Source: Pinus tabuliformis (lineage: Eukaryota; Streptophyta; Pinopsida; Pinales; Pinaceae). From it: a DNA stretch of 64,000 bases. The number at the start of each line of letters is the position of its first letter. Position 1 is the first letter of the stretch. This document shows, piece after piece, positions 1 through 11,760 of this stretch. A program made the position numbers and the translations under genes. The notes beneath the pieces were generated by a model, which ran no database searches, had not been told where the DNA came from, and was given only the letters and a program-made list of their open reading frames with translations. Location of the stretch: positions 1,682,616,167-1,682,680,166 of the forward strand of contig CM062818.1 of assembly GCA_031772625.1 (NCBI GenBank), written 5' to 3'.

Positions 1-101
1 GAGTAATAAAAACTAAGTACATCATAAAGCCGAAAGCCCTTTCGACTAGGAAAAACCAAAACAAAAAGAACACAGAACTACAAATCCAGCCACTAGGAAC
101 A

Positions 102-356
102 TTAACCATTATCTGAAGAAGATATTGTTGCTAGTACCCTTGCGCTCAAATCTGGAGGATCTATCAAATTCACATTTTCAATGTGCCCCTCCACATGGGC
201 AAGGCAAGAATCAGTCTTGTCCAAGCATACACATTGATTCATGAGCATTCTTTTTTTGTCCTCCGAGACCGCTCCACTTGCTTGTCTTTCAGGAACAAAC
301 CCAACAATGTATTCATTTTCTAGTGCAGGGCCACTGAGCTCTGATATTGGTTCTTC
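102..356 (-). other. Unidentified open frame, 84 codons, no start
   Basis: An open minus-strand frame of 84 codons ends at a TAA at 102-104 and is bounded upstream by an in-frame TAG. It has no usable ATG near its beginning. The translation is mixed and protein-like, with segments such as ENEYIVGFVPERQASG and NLIDPPDLSARVLATISS, so it does not look like random AT-rich frame noise. I do not recognise the family. It could be the tail of a decayed mobile-element protein or the last exon of a host gene. A second minus-strand open stretch at 648-878 may belong to the same unit. Confidence 0.25.
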
Positions 357-1029
357 CTACCCCTTGTGTGCCCAATATTAGGAAGCCAAGTCGGCATATC
401 CTCTAAGATTTCTAAATCTAATTAGGATTGTCTCTCCACACCAGCTTGAGTCTAAATTTTGTGAATTTCCTTCCTTGTTTCTAGCAGAATTGCATTGAAG
501 TAAGTGGCAGTCGAGTCATGAGAGAAAAGCCTCACTCCTCTCTGCCCTCATGGACCATTGCTCCCTCTCCCTACCTACAATGAATTCGTTGATGTGACGA
601 CATGACAGAGACCGAGAGGGCACACCTGGAGTACCTACTATGTTTACCTATGCCTGTGAAAAACAAGAGAAAAGACCAGACACATACATCCCAAAACCAA
701 AGCTCCAACCCACTATATCATCCCCAATGCTCATGACATAGACCTTAGACTCAATAGAAGCACCAAAGTGTTGGACAGAGGTCGCAGTGGCCTCTACAGA
801 GGGTCCATTCTCTAACACCATTAAACAAATACTCATATTCACACAAAACATAAGACCCTTGACACAGAAGACACTCAAACACCCAAGAAAACCAACCCAT
901 AGGAGCCCTTCAACTCACACTGAACAATTCACGTGACAACAGACACCATTATTTACACAAATTATATCCCACGCCCTAGACATTACCAATTGATAGAAAC
1001 CCAAGAACAAAGGACGCGAAATGGTTGCC

Positions 1030-2680
1030 AAGCCAACCAAAAGGCTCTCATGCCTTCAAAAAATTCCATGTATACCCATAACTTAACAATGCAAATTTAG
1101 TTTTTGAATAAGAAAACTTCATAAAACAACATCTCTAATGTATTTAATCAAAGATGCAAATTCATCATAAAGTTTATAGTATTCTAATGTTGAAATAAGT
1201 TTTTTTATGATGGATATATTTAAGAAGGTAAAGTAGTGTTATCATACAAACATTTGTGTGAAAGATACTTTAAAATGCTAAAAAAGAAATTAACCTCATT
1301 TTTGTGTTTAAAACACCTTGGGAACCAACAAGGTGCGATTTCCATAATTTTAAGTCAAAGATACTCTCACATATTCGTAATTTGGGATTTTGTTCCACAT
1401 TAGTCCTCCATTTCTCCCTCTTGAAACCAAAAATTGCCTTCTCACATATAACCAACATTCATTCATTAAAGAACATAAATCAACAAAAGATTCCAAGGCT
1501 TCCAAAAACCTTAGAGAGTCAATGACATCAATCATGACAATATTTATGATGACTTCTTGATGAGAAAAGAAAACCTATACTTTCTCCATATGACTGTTAT
1601 TTTTTTGGATGTCACACATTTGCGCAAAAAAGAATAGACAATCCAATTAAAAACATTTGATTTTACCTCACAAATGAATAACAAAAGTGTTGACTTTGTA
1701 TATATCCTATTAAACAAGCCTAAAATCAAAATTACTTTGCAAATCATAAGAAAATGTTAGTGAAAGCATGTTCATTGTTAGCTTCAATATGTTCCTCCAT
1801 AGATTATCTCTTGAGCCAAGCATTCCATTTCGACATTTCCAAGGGCTTGTTGAACAAACTCTTCTTCATTTCCCTCATCTAGAGATGACCCAATAGACAT
1901 CCTTTCAAAGAAGTTGTTGATCGCAAACTCCTTACCAAATTAATAACCAAATGATACATCTTGTTGCATTGTGCCTCCAAATATTCTGTCTATATTTTCT
2001 ACTATATCAGTATTTAAAAAAATTTTGCATACCATTATTTTAATTTCTTGTCAACATGGCATTCTACTTGAAACAAGAAAGATGGAAGCCTAATTGCAAA
2101 CCAAAAGGCTCTCATGCCTTTAAAAAATATCCATGGATACCCATAACTTAACAATGTAAATTTAATTTCTAAAGAAGCAAACTTCATAAAACAACATCTC
2201 TAATGTATTCAATCAATGATGCAAATTTATCGTAAAGTTTATAATATTCTAATGTTGAAATAAGTTTTTTTATGATGGCTATATTTACGAAGGTAAAGTA
2301 GTGTTATCATACAAACAATTGGGTGAAAGATACTTTAAAATCCTAAAATAGTAATTAACCTCATTTTTGTATTTAAAACACCTTGGGAACCAACAAAGTG
2401 TGATTTCCATCATTTTAAGTCAAAAATACTCACATATTCATAATTTGGGATTTTGTTTCACATTAACCGTCCATTTCTTCCTCTTGAAACCAACAATTGC
2501 CTTCTCAAATACAACCAACATTCATTCATTAAACAACATAAATTAACAAAAGATTTAATGGCTTCCAAACAATGGCATCAACATGACAACATTTATGATG
2601 TTTTCTTGATGAGAAAATAAAGCCTATACTTTCTTCATGTGACTAAAAATTATTTTGGATGTCCCACATATTGCCACTAC
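1030..2680. repeat. Direct repeat pair, about 590 bp each
   Basis: The stretch at about 1033-1622 recurs in the same orientation at about 2096-2670, offset by roughly 1.06 kb and diverged by small indels. Both copies start near AACCAAAAGGCTCTCATGCC and end near GGATGT followed by CACA. No coding potential, primer site or polypurine tract is visible between them, so I call a local tandem duplication rather than a pair of LTRs. Confidence 0.7.
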
Positions 2681-2990
2681 AAATTACATCTTCAAAGTGA
2701 TATAAGAAACATCAAGTGATAACTTCAACCATAATTCAAGGACGAAACATTTATTCATTCTCATGGTAAGTTATGTTTCCTTATCAAAAGAAACATGCAA
2801 TAACTCATACCTTCTTCATATGACTAAGATATTATTGAAGGTGTCACTCACTTGCACAAAACTGAATAGACAATCTTATTGGCACCACAAATTACATCTT
2901 CAAAGTGACATAAGAAACATAAAGTGACGACTCCAACCATGCTTCAAGGAAGAAGAATTCGTTCCTTCCAATGGTAAGTAATACTTATCT
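2637..2990. repeat. Tandem repeat of about 185 bp
   Basis: Two adjacent, diverged copies share the segments AAATTACATCTTCAAAGTGA and AAGAAACAT. The array follows directly on the larger repeat pair to its left. From here to 3940 I see no gene, only AT-rich sequence. Confidence 0.5.
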
Positions 2991-3943
2991 TCTGCATCAT
3001 TGAAGATCATATTTAGCTTTGTTCTGACTATTAATTAATGTGATAGGGAAATGAAACATTTGAAAAAAATAAGCCATATGCATTACAAATTAAATGTTAT
3101 CAAAATTGGACCAGTCATCAAACCAGTAGGCTGCTTGGACTGGGAATTGATTGGAACTGGACCAAAAAACAGGTTAACCAAAAACACATTTAATATTGAA
3201 ATTTAAACAAACATACAAAAAACTGTGTATTAATGTGCATCCATATGAATCCAAACCATTTATACGCAAATAAACAAATGTTCTCATTTATATAGCTTGT
3301 AAGGGTGCAAATAACCAAAATAACACTGAGTGCAATCCATCTCTGAACCGAAAATACATCAACAAAAAGGCCCTAGATGGCATCTAACATCCGAAAAAAA
3401 TCATGCTACAACCACTACATACATATCATCAAAATCTTTGCCTATATTGGAATCTTCGTCATCAATATCACCCTCTAAGCATTAAAATAAGATAGAAAAT
3501 GCTTAGAATGTCAATTCAAGATTTTGTTTAAGTGATGGGTACATTTTTAGTAGGATTATGATAGAGGAGTTCAACAATCAATGCCACTAACATCAAGATA
3601 CATAGAGGGATTGGTGCTTTTGATTAAATGCTAATTCCATACCCTCGTACATGACAAAATCCAATCGAAACATCGCAATCCCCAAATCCTGAAATCCTGA
3701 AAAACTGTTTAGTCTCCTAGATTTTGAGTGGGATCTAAAGTTCTACTTTCTCCACTCAATGAGTTTGGAACTACTTTCAAACACCCTGAGTCATTTCATG
3801 GTAATGTTAAAAATTTAAGTAAAATGATGAATATAACATTACCATGAATTGCATAGCAATAGCAAGGCCATAGGCTTGAATATTAGAAATTTGGTCAAAA
3901 ACTAGGCTTCTCCAGTGATAAATCATTACTTTAAAAAAAATGG

Positions 3944-4093
3944 TTGTTTTCAAAGGGTCCTTGATAGCATTGTATAAGACCAATCCGTACAAGAATCAGT
4001 TGATTGTTTTAAAAGGGTCCTTGATAGCATTGTACAAAACCAATCAGTGCAAGAATCGGTTGATTGTTTTCAAAAGGTCCTTGATAGCAGGGT
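3944..4093. repeat. 67-bp tandem repeat, about 2.2 units
   Basis: The unit begins TTGTTTTCAAAGGGTCCTTG and contains GATAGCATTGTA, then a variable GACCAATC segment. The last, partial unit runs into CAGGGTTGGAATTT. A similar segment lies at 8185-8215 and, inverted, near 61880-61925, so this unit belongs to a family dispersed within the window. The CAGGGTTGG end resembles the outer end of some hAT elements, but I found no partner end here. Confidence 0.6.
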
Positions 4094-4099
4094 TGGAAT

Positions 4100-5160
4100 T
4101 TGACGGGCATTTTGCCCATTAGAAGCCATTTTAGTCGTTAAATACATTGAAAAATTTTAAATGACCATTTGGCATAACATTGTTTAAAGAGTGAAGAACG
4201 TGTTTTTGACGGCTTATAATATTTTGAAAATGTTATTAATATCTTATCTGGACATTTCGCTCCTAGAAACTTCGCGATATAAAATAAAATATAAGTCTCT
4301 ACCCTGAATAAGAAAGTCAGGTATGTCCTGTACTCTGAGTGGGCGATGAGTTTGATCATCAATAATAGTCTAAGATTTGAACTTGAATTGAGTTTTCATG
4401 ATGAATTAACAATTGGTATGGTTTATACTTACAATTATAAAGAGTACACGAAATTAATATTATTTCCATATAAATCAATTGGTTTACATTTTAGAAACCT
4501 TAAATAGCACTTTGATCATACTTATAATTAAAGAATTGAGTTTTTCAGTGATGATTATTTTTAAATGTTATTTTTTAATAGTTGTTTTTAAATGCTATTT
4601 TTTATATTTATTTTATAAAAATATATTAGTTTTGGTTTGAATATATATATATATATATGGGGTGGTGTATTAAATTTATATTTAGAAAAGTGTTTATTTA
4701 TGAGTTATTTTTTGTTTAATTTATTAATAAATATAATCATTATTATTATTTTTTGTGTTTGATATAGAAAATTAAAATTTAGAAAATTATTTATTTTATA
4801 TATGTGTATTTTTTTAAAATGACAATTATTATTAACTATTTTAATTTTTAGTTTTTTTAGAATTAAGTAATTTATTTTTTAATGAAATTGTAGTTTTGTG
4901 TTGTTTAAATCACTTTTTTCAATGTATAAATCAATTTAGTAGGTTTAAAAATCTCTCAAATATTAAACAATTAGAATTTAATAAACACAATTTTTGTTTT
5001 CTTTATGATTTAGTTAAAAACATATTTGAAATATTTTTAGTGAATTGCTCTCCATAATAATTTAATATATTTTTTTCTCTTTTAACATATTATGGAAAAT
5101 GAATATGTTTTCCTTATGACGTTTTAGTTAAAACAATAGCAAATTGTCACCACAATATTT
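4100..5160. other. AT-rich stretch without a gene
   Basis: This kilobase is strongly AT-rich with long T runs and a short (AT)n microsatellite at about 4641-4658. No open frame of note, splice pattern or RNA gene was seen on either strand. Confidence 0.6.
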
Positions 5161-5164
5161 TAAT

Positions 5165-5950
5165 ATTTTCTATCTGGCTTTTTTAACATATTGGGAAAAA
5201 AATTATAATTCAATTGTTTAACTAATATTATGGATAATGTTTTTTTTAACATATTGGGAAAAAAACTATAATTCAATTGTCAAACTCATATTATGGATAA
5301 TCATCGCTAGCGGCCATCCATAATGCAAGTTGACTTACCATAGTTATTCCAGAAAACCATGAACCTCCATAATCCATAATGCAGGTTGACTCACCATAGT
5401 TATTCTAGAAAACCATGACCCTCGAATTACCCTGAAATGCCTCTACATCTACGTCCATTAACTTGTTTCTTTGTCTCATAAACTCAAACTCTTAGCCAAA
5501 CAAAAACGATTTTAAGACATACTCTAGACCTAAAAAAATTGCCAATAATTCCACTTTATAAACACAATTATTTTATAAAATTTGTAAAATTTGTGTATAT
5601 ATTTAACTAATGTTGTGATTTTAAGACATACTCTAGACCTAAAAAAATTTGTCAACAATTCCACTTTATAAACACAATTCTTTTATAAAAATTGTAAAAT
5701 TTGTTTATATATTTAACTAATGTCATTGTTTGTGTTTTATTCTATCCATCACTGACAATGTGTTTTATGACAGGCCTATTTGAAATGTGTTTTTCATGAT
5801 GAGATCTCATTGGGTGCTCGGTTCTAGTATGATTTAATTCTCGTAGGTGTCACCAAGACGTTCACTATGTTTTTTCATGATGAAATCTCATTGGGTGCTC
5901 AATCTAGTATGATTTAATTCTCGTAGGTGTCACCGAGATGTTCACTATGT
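5165..5950. repeat. Four successive short tandem duplications
   Basis: Four separate pairs follow each other: a pair around TTTTTAACATATTGGGAAAA (about 5184-5300), a pair around CCATAATGCAAGTTGACT (about 5318-5420), a pair of about 117 bp around TTTTAAGACATACTCTAGAC (about 5510-5740), and a pair of about 80 bp around CTCATTGGGTGCTC (about 5795-5950). Each pair has its own sequence. They lie just outside the left end of the inverted-duplication arm. No gene is visible here. Confidence 0.65.
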
Positions 5951-6871
5951 TCACCTTAGAGAAAAGGGGAAAAAAATACATATTTCATACTCTTTGGAAG
6001 GAATTTCATTCAATAAATCACAATTTGTTTGATCAGGGTAAGTTGAATTAGAATCCAAGTCCAAATAGTTTCCTTGAAATTCAATGAACATGCATTTATC
6101 TCTTATGCAAAAATCATTAACAATCCCACTTGAATGAAACAAGCAATCATTTCTTGAGTGTGCTAGTACATCATCGAACCTACGTAGCCCAAAACATTAC
6201 GTAGTTGAAAGCACAAAGCCTCCTCCTTGTCATAATGAATTTGGACCATAACCCTGCTTGTTGCCACTTCCTCTCTCTGAGTGTATTCACCACCCATCTT
6301 TATTGGCTTATTTGGGCGGGGGGGCTATCACAGTGTCAATAACACTACCTTATGAAAGTTATCATATGTCACGTGTCACCTATGGAACAATGGAAGTGTC
6401 GCTTCAACTACAGTCTGCACCAGATCTTTAGTGTCTCAACATCACTTAAAAGCTCTGAAAGATCGGCTCATGAAGAACAACATCTACTGCCACTTATGAA
6501 ATATTAAAACACTTTTAATACATTGTGGTTGCTTGACTTCAAACTCTCCATCATGGACCTCCATATTGATTCCATGTTATTATGATTGTGGAGACGATAG
6601 GGGGATAAACCATCTTATAGTTTTACTTTGTTGGTCATCTTACATGTCACATAAGATCTCCTTAGTCATACCTTATATATACAAATGCTATGGCATGTCC
6701 TGGTCTAGGACATTTGATTTCAGAGTTATGAATATTTTATTGTGAGCGTTCCATATAATTTCAAACCAAGATTCAGAATTCAATAAGTCATTTGTTTGTT
6801 ATGGTCATTTTGTTTTTTCTTATCTTATCATAAAAATGTGAAATTTTTTAACATAACTGTGTTATTGAAAG

Positions 6872-8008
6872 CGGTGTTTTTAAAACCAGAACTGATGACC
6901 GGATTGGTCCACCTAATGAACCGGTTTACCGACCAGAACCTGTTTAATGGGATTGGTTTGGTCTAAACGAACCGGTTTTAGAAAAATACATTAAATAATT
7001 TATTTTTAATGAAAAAAACTATTTTTAAGATTTAAAACCATGATTCCAAGCCAATAGAGACAAAATATGCAAAGATTGCTCATTTATATACCATGTAAAG
7101 GTGAATATATTAAAATGGCACCGAGTGCAATACATATCATCGACAAAATACATAAGCAATGAGGCTCTAAGTGGCCTCTAGAGTGCAAAAACAAAGCCTA
7201 CAAACTATAGGGCCAGTGGCCTACTACAAGATTCAAGTCTACATATATGATAATAGTGATCAACATTATCACTTGAAACTTCTCATGAGTCATTATGATC
7301 AAACTCAGTTGGTTGAGTCTCGACTCCCAAACTTTGCAGTGACAAACTTTTTTGTTGGTTCAGTGACTTGAGTCTCAAAATTTTGAATGTATTCTGCCCT
7401 AATATGCCCTATTATTTCATTTGGTGCTCCACGTGGATTTACATGGCCTCCTATCCCAGCCAAGTGTTCCCTGAACCTGTTAATACCCCCTCCTTCAATG
7501 GACTTTTGGCAATATTTGCAGATCATTTTGCCATTAATCATATCATAATGAGCCCATGCAGTATCTCTGGTTTTTGGAGGCATGATAACTACTACTTAGC
7601 TTAAACTCTGTTGTTCCACTACTCTAGCAAAAACTCAACACTCTCCAAGCTCCTAAGCAAATTCACAAACACTCCAAATGAGATGTGTGAGACAAATGAG
7701 AGGGAGAAGGGCCTCTTAAAGGCTTGGAGGGTGTTTTTGGAGGGAAAGAACCCTTAGTTTCCCTCCAAAACCCCTAAAACCCTGTCAAAAAGTCGCTTTT
7801 TGGGCTCACAGTGGGAGTGCCTCCTAACCGGCCGGTTTGATACAAATCGGCCGATTCCGTCCTAAACCGGCCAGTTCGGACTGGTTAGCTGCAAAATTTG
7901 GCGAAGTCACCCCTCTAACGGGGTTTTTTGGCCGATTTCAACCGATGGGCCTGCTAACCGGTGGGTTAGACTGGTAAGTGGTTAGCTGGGCCGGTTTTGA
8001 AAACTATG
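6872..8008 (-). mobile_element. hAT DNA transposon, non-autonomous, left-arm copy
   Basis: The element is flanked by the perfect 8-bp direct repeat ATTGAAAG (6864-6871 and 8009-8016), the target-duplication length expected for hAT elements. Its ends form short imperfect inverted repeats: CGGTGTTTTTAAAACC at the left and CATAGTTTTCAAAACC reading inward from the right. Both ends continue into subterminal regions full of AACCGG motifs, the kind of short repeated site hAT transposases bind. Inside is only a BED-finger ORF (7305-7583). No catalytic transposase domain is present in 1.14 kb, so the copy cannot move by itself. The same insertion at the same site in the other arm shows that it predates the duplication. 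Confidence 0.85.
7305..7583 (-). CDS. BED-type zinc-finger protein of hAT element
   Basis: This 92-residue ORF starts at a true ATG with MPPKTRDTAWAH, followed by MICKYCQKSIEGGGINRF and an HLAGIGGH segment. That is a BED finger, the DNA-binding domain at the N-terminus of hAT transposases. C-x2-C and the two downstream histidines are all present. The DDE catalytic and dimerisation domains of a full transposase (normally 600-700 residues) are absent, so the product could bind DNA but not cut it. It may be an internally deleted transposase relic or the first exon of a longer ancestral gene. It differs at about 11 of 92 residues from the copy in the right arm, which argues against strong constraint. 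Confidence 0.6.
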   Translation of the reverse strand: MPPKTRDTAWAHYDMINGKMICKYCQKSIEGGGINRFREHLAGIGGHVNPRGAPNEIIGHIRAEYIQNFETQVTEPTKKFVTAKFGSRDSTN

Positions 8009-8575
8009 ATTGAAAGGTAATTTTTTAATAAAATCTTTATTGGTAAAGGGTTAATTTATTATAAAAGCATCACTCTTGAAGGGCAAAATTTTAAACAACA
8101 GTTTTTGAAAGGAAGAATAAAGACCTAAAATGTCAAAAAAATGTATATGACGGGTAAAGAGAAATCGAAACTCCAACCCTGCTTGATAGCATGGTACAAG
8201 ACCGATCCATACAAGAATGGGCCAATTTAGTACCGAACCAGCCAAAAACCGTATGGTTCACCGGACCAAAACAATTTTGCCCTCCAGCTAGATGAACTGG
8301 CTAGTTCTAACTGGTTTGGTCTGGTTCTGATAATATTGTTACAAATTAGACTACTTTCAAGACATAGTCAAAATGCAGCATGCACTTTATATCTCAAACA
8401 TCTTATAAGGGTACATATAAGAGTAGCTCTTAGATGTGCCACTAAAACTCTTATCACAAAGGTATGAATACCTAAATAGGCGAAAAGGAATAAAAACTAT
8501 AACTATAACACTGCACCCACAGAAAATGTAGAAATATAGGCTGGCATGCAGCAAGGTAACTATAGAAGCACATTA

Positions 8576-8850
8576 AACATTGTCAACATGAAAGCCAGAT
8601 CAGGTAAACGATATACCCGAATTGGATAAAGAAAAAATGAAGGTAAACGATATACTCCAAATTCGATAAAGAAAAAATGAACCGACAGGATGGAAGAAAC
8701 ATCCAAAATATTAACATTGTCAACATGAAAGCCAGATCAGGTAAACGATATACTCCCAATTGGATAAAGAAAAAAATGAAGGTAAACGATATACTCCGAA
8801 TTCGATAAAGAAAAAATGAAGGACAGGATGGAAGAAACATGCAAAATCTT
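8576..8850. repeat. About 137-bp tandem duplication
   Basis: Two adjacent units each begin ACATTGTCAACATGAAAGCC and include GGTAAACGATATACTCC twice, ending near GACAGGATGGAAGAAACAT. The right arm has the same ingredients around 61290-61520 in a different tandem arrangement, so this patch has been rearranged since the arms separated. Confidence 0.7.
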
Positions 8851-9809
8851 ACTAGACCAAGAAGATCAATAAACAATTTGATGTGCGAATGATCCTCACC
8901 TTAGATTTACGGTATATACATGTCGTGACAAATTCCCTGTCAGTGTCTTTATGTAGAACTGAGATTCTAGTTGACCATGCCTTTCGATGAACACAATTTC
9001 CCTTTGGGATTTTTGGATAAAGCGGGAGTGAATGAAGAAACACACAAAATCGTACAGGTTATAAGGGTACATCGAGATGATCAAGGAACAATTTGGTGAG
9101 GGAATGCTCCTCTCCTTAGAATTATGGTATGTACATGTCACGACAGATTTTCTGTCAGTGATCTTTACAATGACCACACCTTTTCAGAAACATACTTTCC
9201 CTCTAGGTTTTGCTTGCCGGCGATTGCAAAGTTGGAGGCCCTGTGTTCGGGCATCCAGGTGGAATGGAGACGAAATTGAACCTGCCTGCCCTTGCTACCA
9301 ATGTAAAAAAGTCGACTGAAAAAAAGGGACCAGTCCCTAAATGATGTCCTCTTCGATTGAGACACTTAACCATGTCAACTTGTAGATCAATATGATTGCT
9401 CCAAGATCTAAGAAGACAGAGATCAAGATAATAGTTGTTTTAGCAGTTACAATTTGGACAGCAGAGTCTAAATATTGAAGTATTTGAAGATGTCTAATAA
9501 AAAATTGCATTGTAAGCAATACATGTCTTGACACTTATTAGTCCTCATCCTATAACAGGTACGAAGCACTGCCCAAACATACTTTCCAGAAACAATATAA
9601 ATGGCAGGGCTATATTTCTCCTGGCATTCATTATAGAACTCAGGTTGCATTTCAAATCAAAACCATGTGCAGAACATAACTTATGCAATGGGTAAAAAGA
9701 CAAATGCGATAATAAAAAGGAAAATCTCGGCATTAAATGTAAATGAGATCACTAAATTGATGCAAACAAAAAAGATCCACTACAAACCGAGAGCAGTGAG
9801 CGGTCCAAG

Positions 9810-10020
9810 ACATTCATACCTACCCATCCTGAACTTCGTTCTTTGTATGAATTTCCATGTGGCACCAAATTTGCAAGTTCTCGTCTGGATTAAATAAAAT
9901 TACAATATGATAGGTCATACCTACCCATCCTGAACTTCGTTCTTTGTATGGAATTTCCATGTTTCACCAAATTTGCAAGTTCTCGTCTGGATTATATAAA
10001 ATTACAATATGATAGGATAC
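9810..10020. repeat. 103-bp tandem duplication
   Basis: Two units share CATACCTACCCATCCTGAAC, TTCGTTCTTTGTATG and GCAAGTTCTCGTCTGGATTA. The same pair is present inverted at about 59020-59240 in the other arm, so it predates the large duplication. Confidence 0.75.
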
Positions 10021-10454
10021 GACAAAAACATAAAAAATCCAGAAATTATATCTTTCTTTATTGGAATTCTCACATTTCAATAAGAATCCTATGATGTAAA
10101 ATAATAAAATTGGATTTCATTTTGAATGAAGACAACAGATCAATACCTGTCATTCCTGTTGACTAATTCTCGAAGGACACTTATCTTTAATTCTTGTAGA
10201 TGTTGCTCCCTGGCATTTCGCATTAAGCAAACCAAACATTTCAATTTTTATCCCAAATAATATTATAAATATATACTGAGCTATACTATTTCTGAGATCC
10301 CAAAGCTATTGGAATCAAAGTTCCCCAAGCCACACCCATTGAAGACTAGAAACGAATAAACACGGGATTGCAAATCATATGTCTAGTGCAATATATAGTA
10401 GACAAATCTGACGGTGTTCACTTCCAGCAAAGACTATATTCACCAACTAGTGGC

Positions 10455-10700
10455 AGAAGCAAATTTCTGTATATTCTAATCATATTTCCTGTAAGAAGCA
10501 AAGCTTAGACTAGTATTGCACATTGGCCATGCAGAGGAAGTTAAACTAATTGATTTTAACAGCCTGTGACCTGTGAATCTAAATTTCTGTATATTCTAAT
10601 CATATGTCCTGTAAGAAGCAAAGCTTGGAGCTAGTATTGCACATTAGCCATGCAGAGGAAGTTAAACTAGTTGAACTTAACAGCCTGTGAGAAGTGAATC
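10455..10700. repeat. 119-bp tandem duplication
   Basis: Two units share TCTGTATATTCTAATCATAT, AAGAAGCAAAGCTT and CATGCAGAGGAAGTTAAACT. The right arm has the same pair at about 58325-58575, so the tandem event came before the arm duplication. Confidence 0.75.
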
Positions 10701-11760
10701 TACAGTAAGGTTTTCATATATGCATGCAACTAATTAGGACAGTTAAATCATGACATAGCCACAGAGTAAAGTCTGCATAGAGTAAGATTGATCAGACCTT
10801 TTTGGATAATGTCCGATCTCTGCCATCATACTGTGAATAATGTCCTATCTCTGCCTCCATACTCGCATGCTGTTCTTGTAGACTGTTTTGCCACGTAGCC
10901 TCTAAAGTACATAGTGTTCATACAGTCAAACTACCTTCAATGCAATAATACCAAACCTAGTGAAGCAAATCCCCATGTTGCCAGGTCACATTTATTAGAG
11001 TGAATCTTAATAAATTACATGACCTAAGGGAAAGTGATAATTAATGTCAAACTCTCAAACAATATTAATTACTGAATGCGTTTGACAGCCGATTGATCAA
11101 CCATCTATTTTAGTTTTTACCTAAAACTAACCACGAACAATTCAGCAATAGTAACTCACCAACTGGTAGAGCAAGCCATGAGTAGACCTAACCCAATTCA
11201 TCAATTTTCACGCATAAAACTGACTTGATAGTATTTTATATGGCTGCCGGCAAGTCTTTTACTAATAGGTGCTATTACAGTAAGTCCATCTGTTTTGCCT
11301 ACATTAGAAGTTGCGACTATTGGAAGCGATTTGCTAAATACTAACTACGATAAAACGCTTCCTCAGGACCACTTCAGACAGACAATTCAGACAATATAAA
11401 CTGAAGAAAAGTCTAACACTTCGTATAATATTTTTGAAATCCTTATCAATCTATTAACAACCTTTGAAACAATGTCATGACTAAGAAAATATCAGATCAA
11501 TTTGTAACTCACCACTCCTATGATTTGTAACGTCCTCTCCTAATATTAAACACCTGACCTGATGCACTCTTATTGAAATTCCACGTGTACCACTTGATCA
11601 ACTCAGCCACCATACCTGTTTCAGATAGTGCATTATTACCAAAGTCATCCCTGTACTTCATCAACTGCAATTTACTCCCTTTTACTAAATCTTGCGAGGT
11701 GCATTTCAGCAATATCGTTACAGAAGCTTTTATTTGCAACTTAATGTCACAACACAAGTA

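Larger units (their letters stand above)
8851..11760. other. PPR downstream region with decayed exons, left arm
   Basis: No long reading frame is present. The stretch is the inverted counterpart of 57285-61290, where candidate exons with splice sites can be read. Here at least one of those sites is lost: the base corresponding to the acceptor AG before the PEFYNECQEKYSP exon reads AA on the minus strand (near 9645). It also contains the 3' untranslated region of the left PPR copy (about 11500-11760). Confidence 0.4.

Noticed and set aside
6533-6745. 70-codon frame present in both arms
   Set aside because: It begins with TTG, has no recognisable domain and differs between arms with no sign of constraint. 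Presence in both arms is explained by the duplication.
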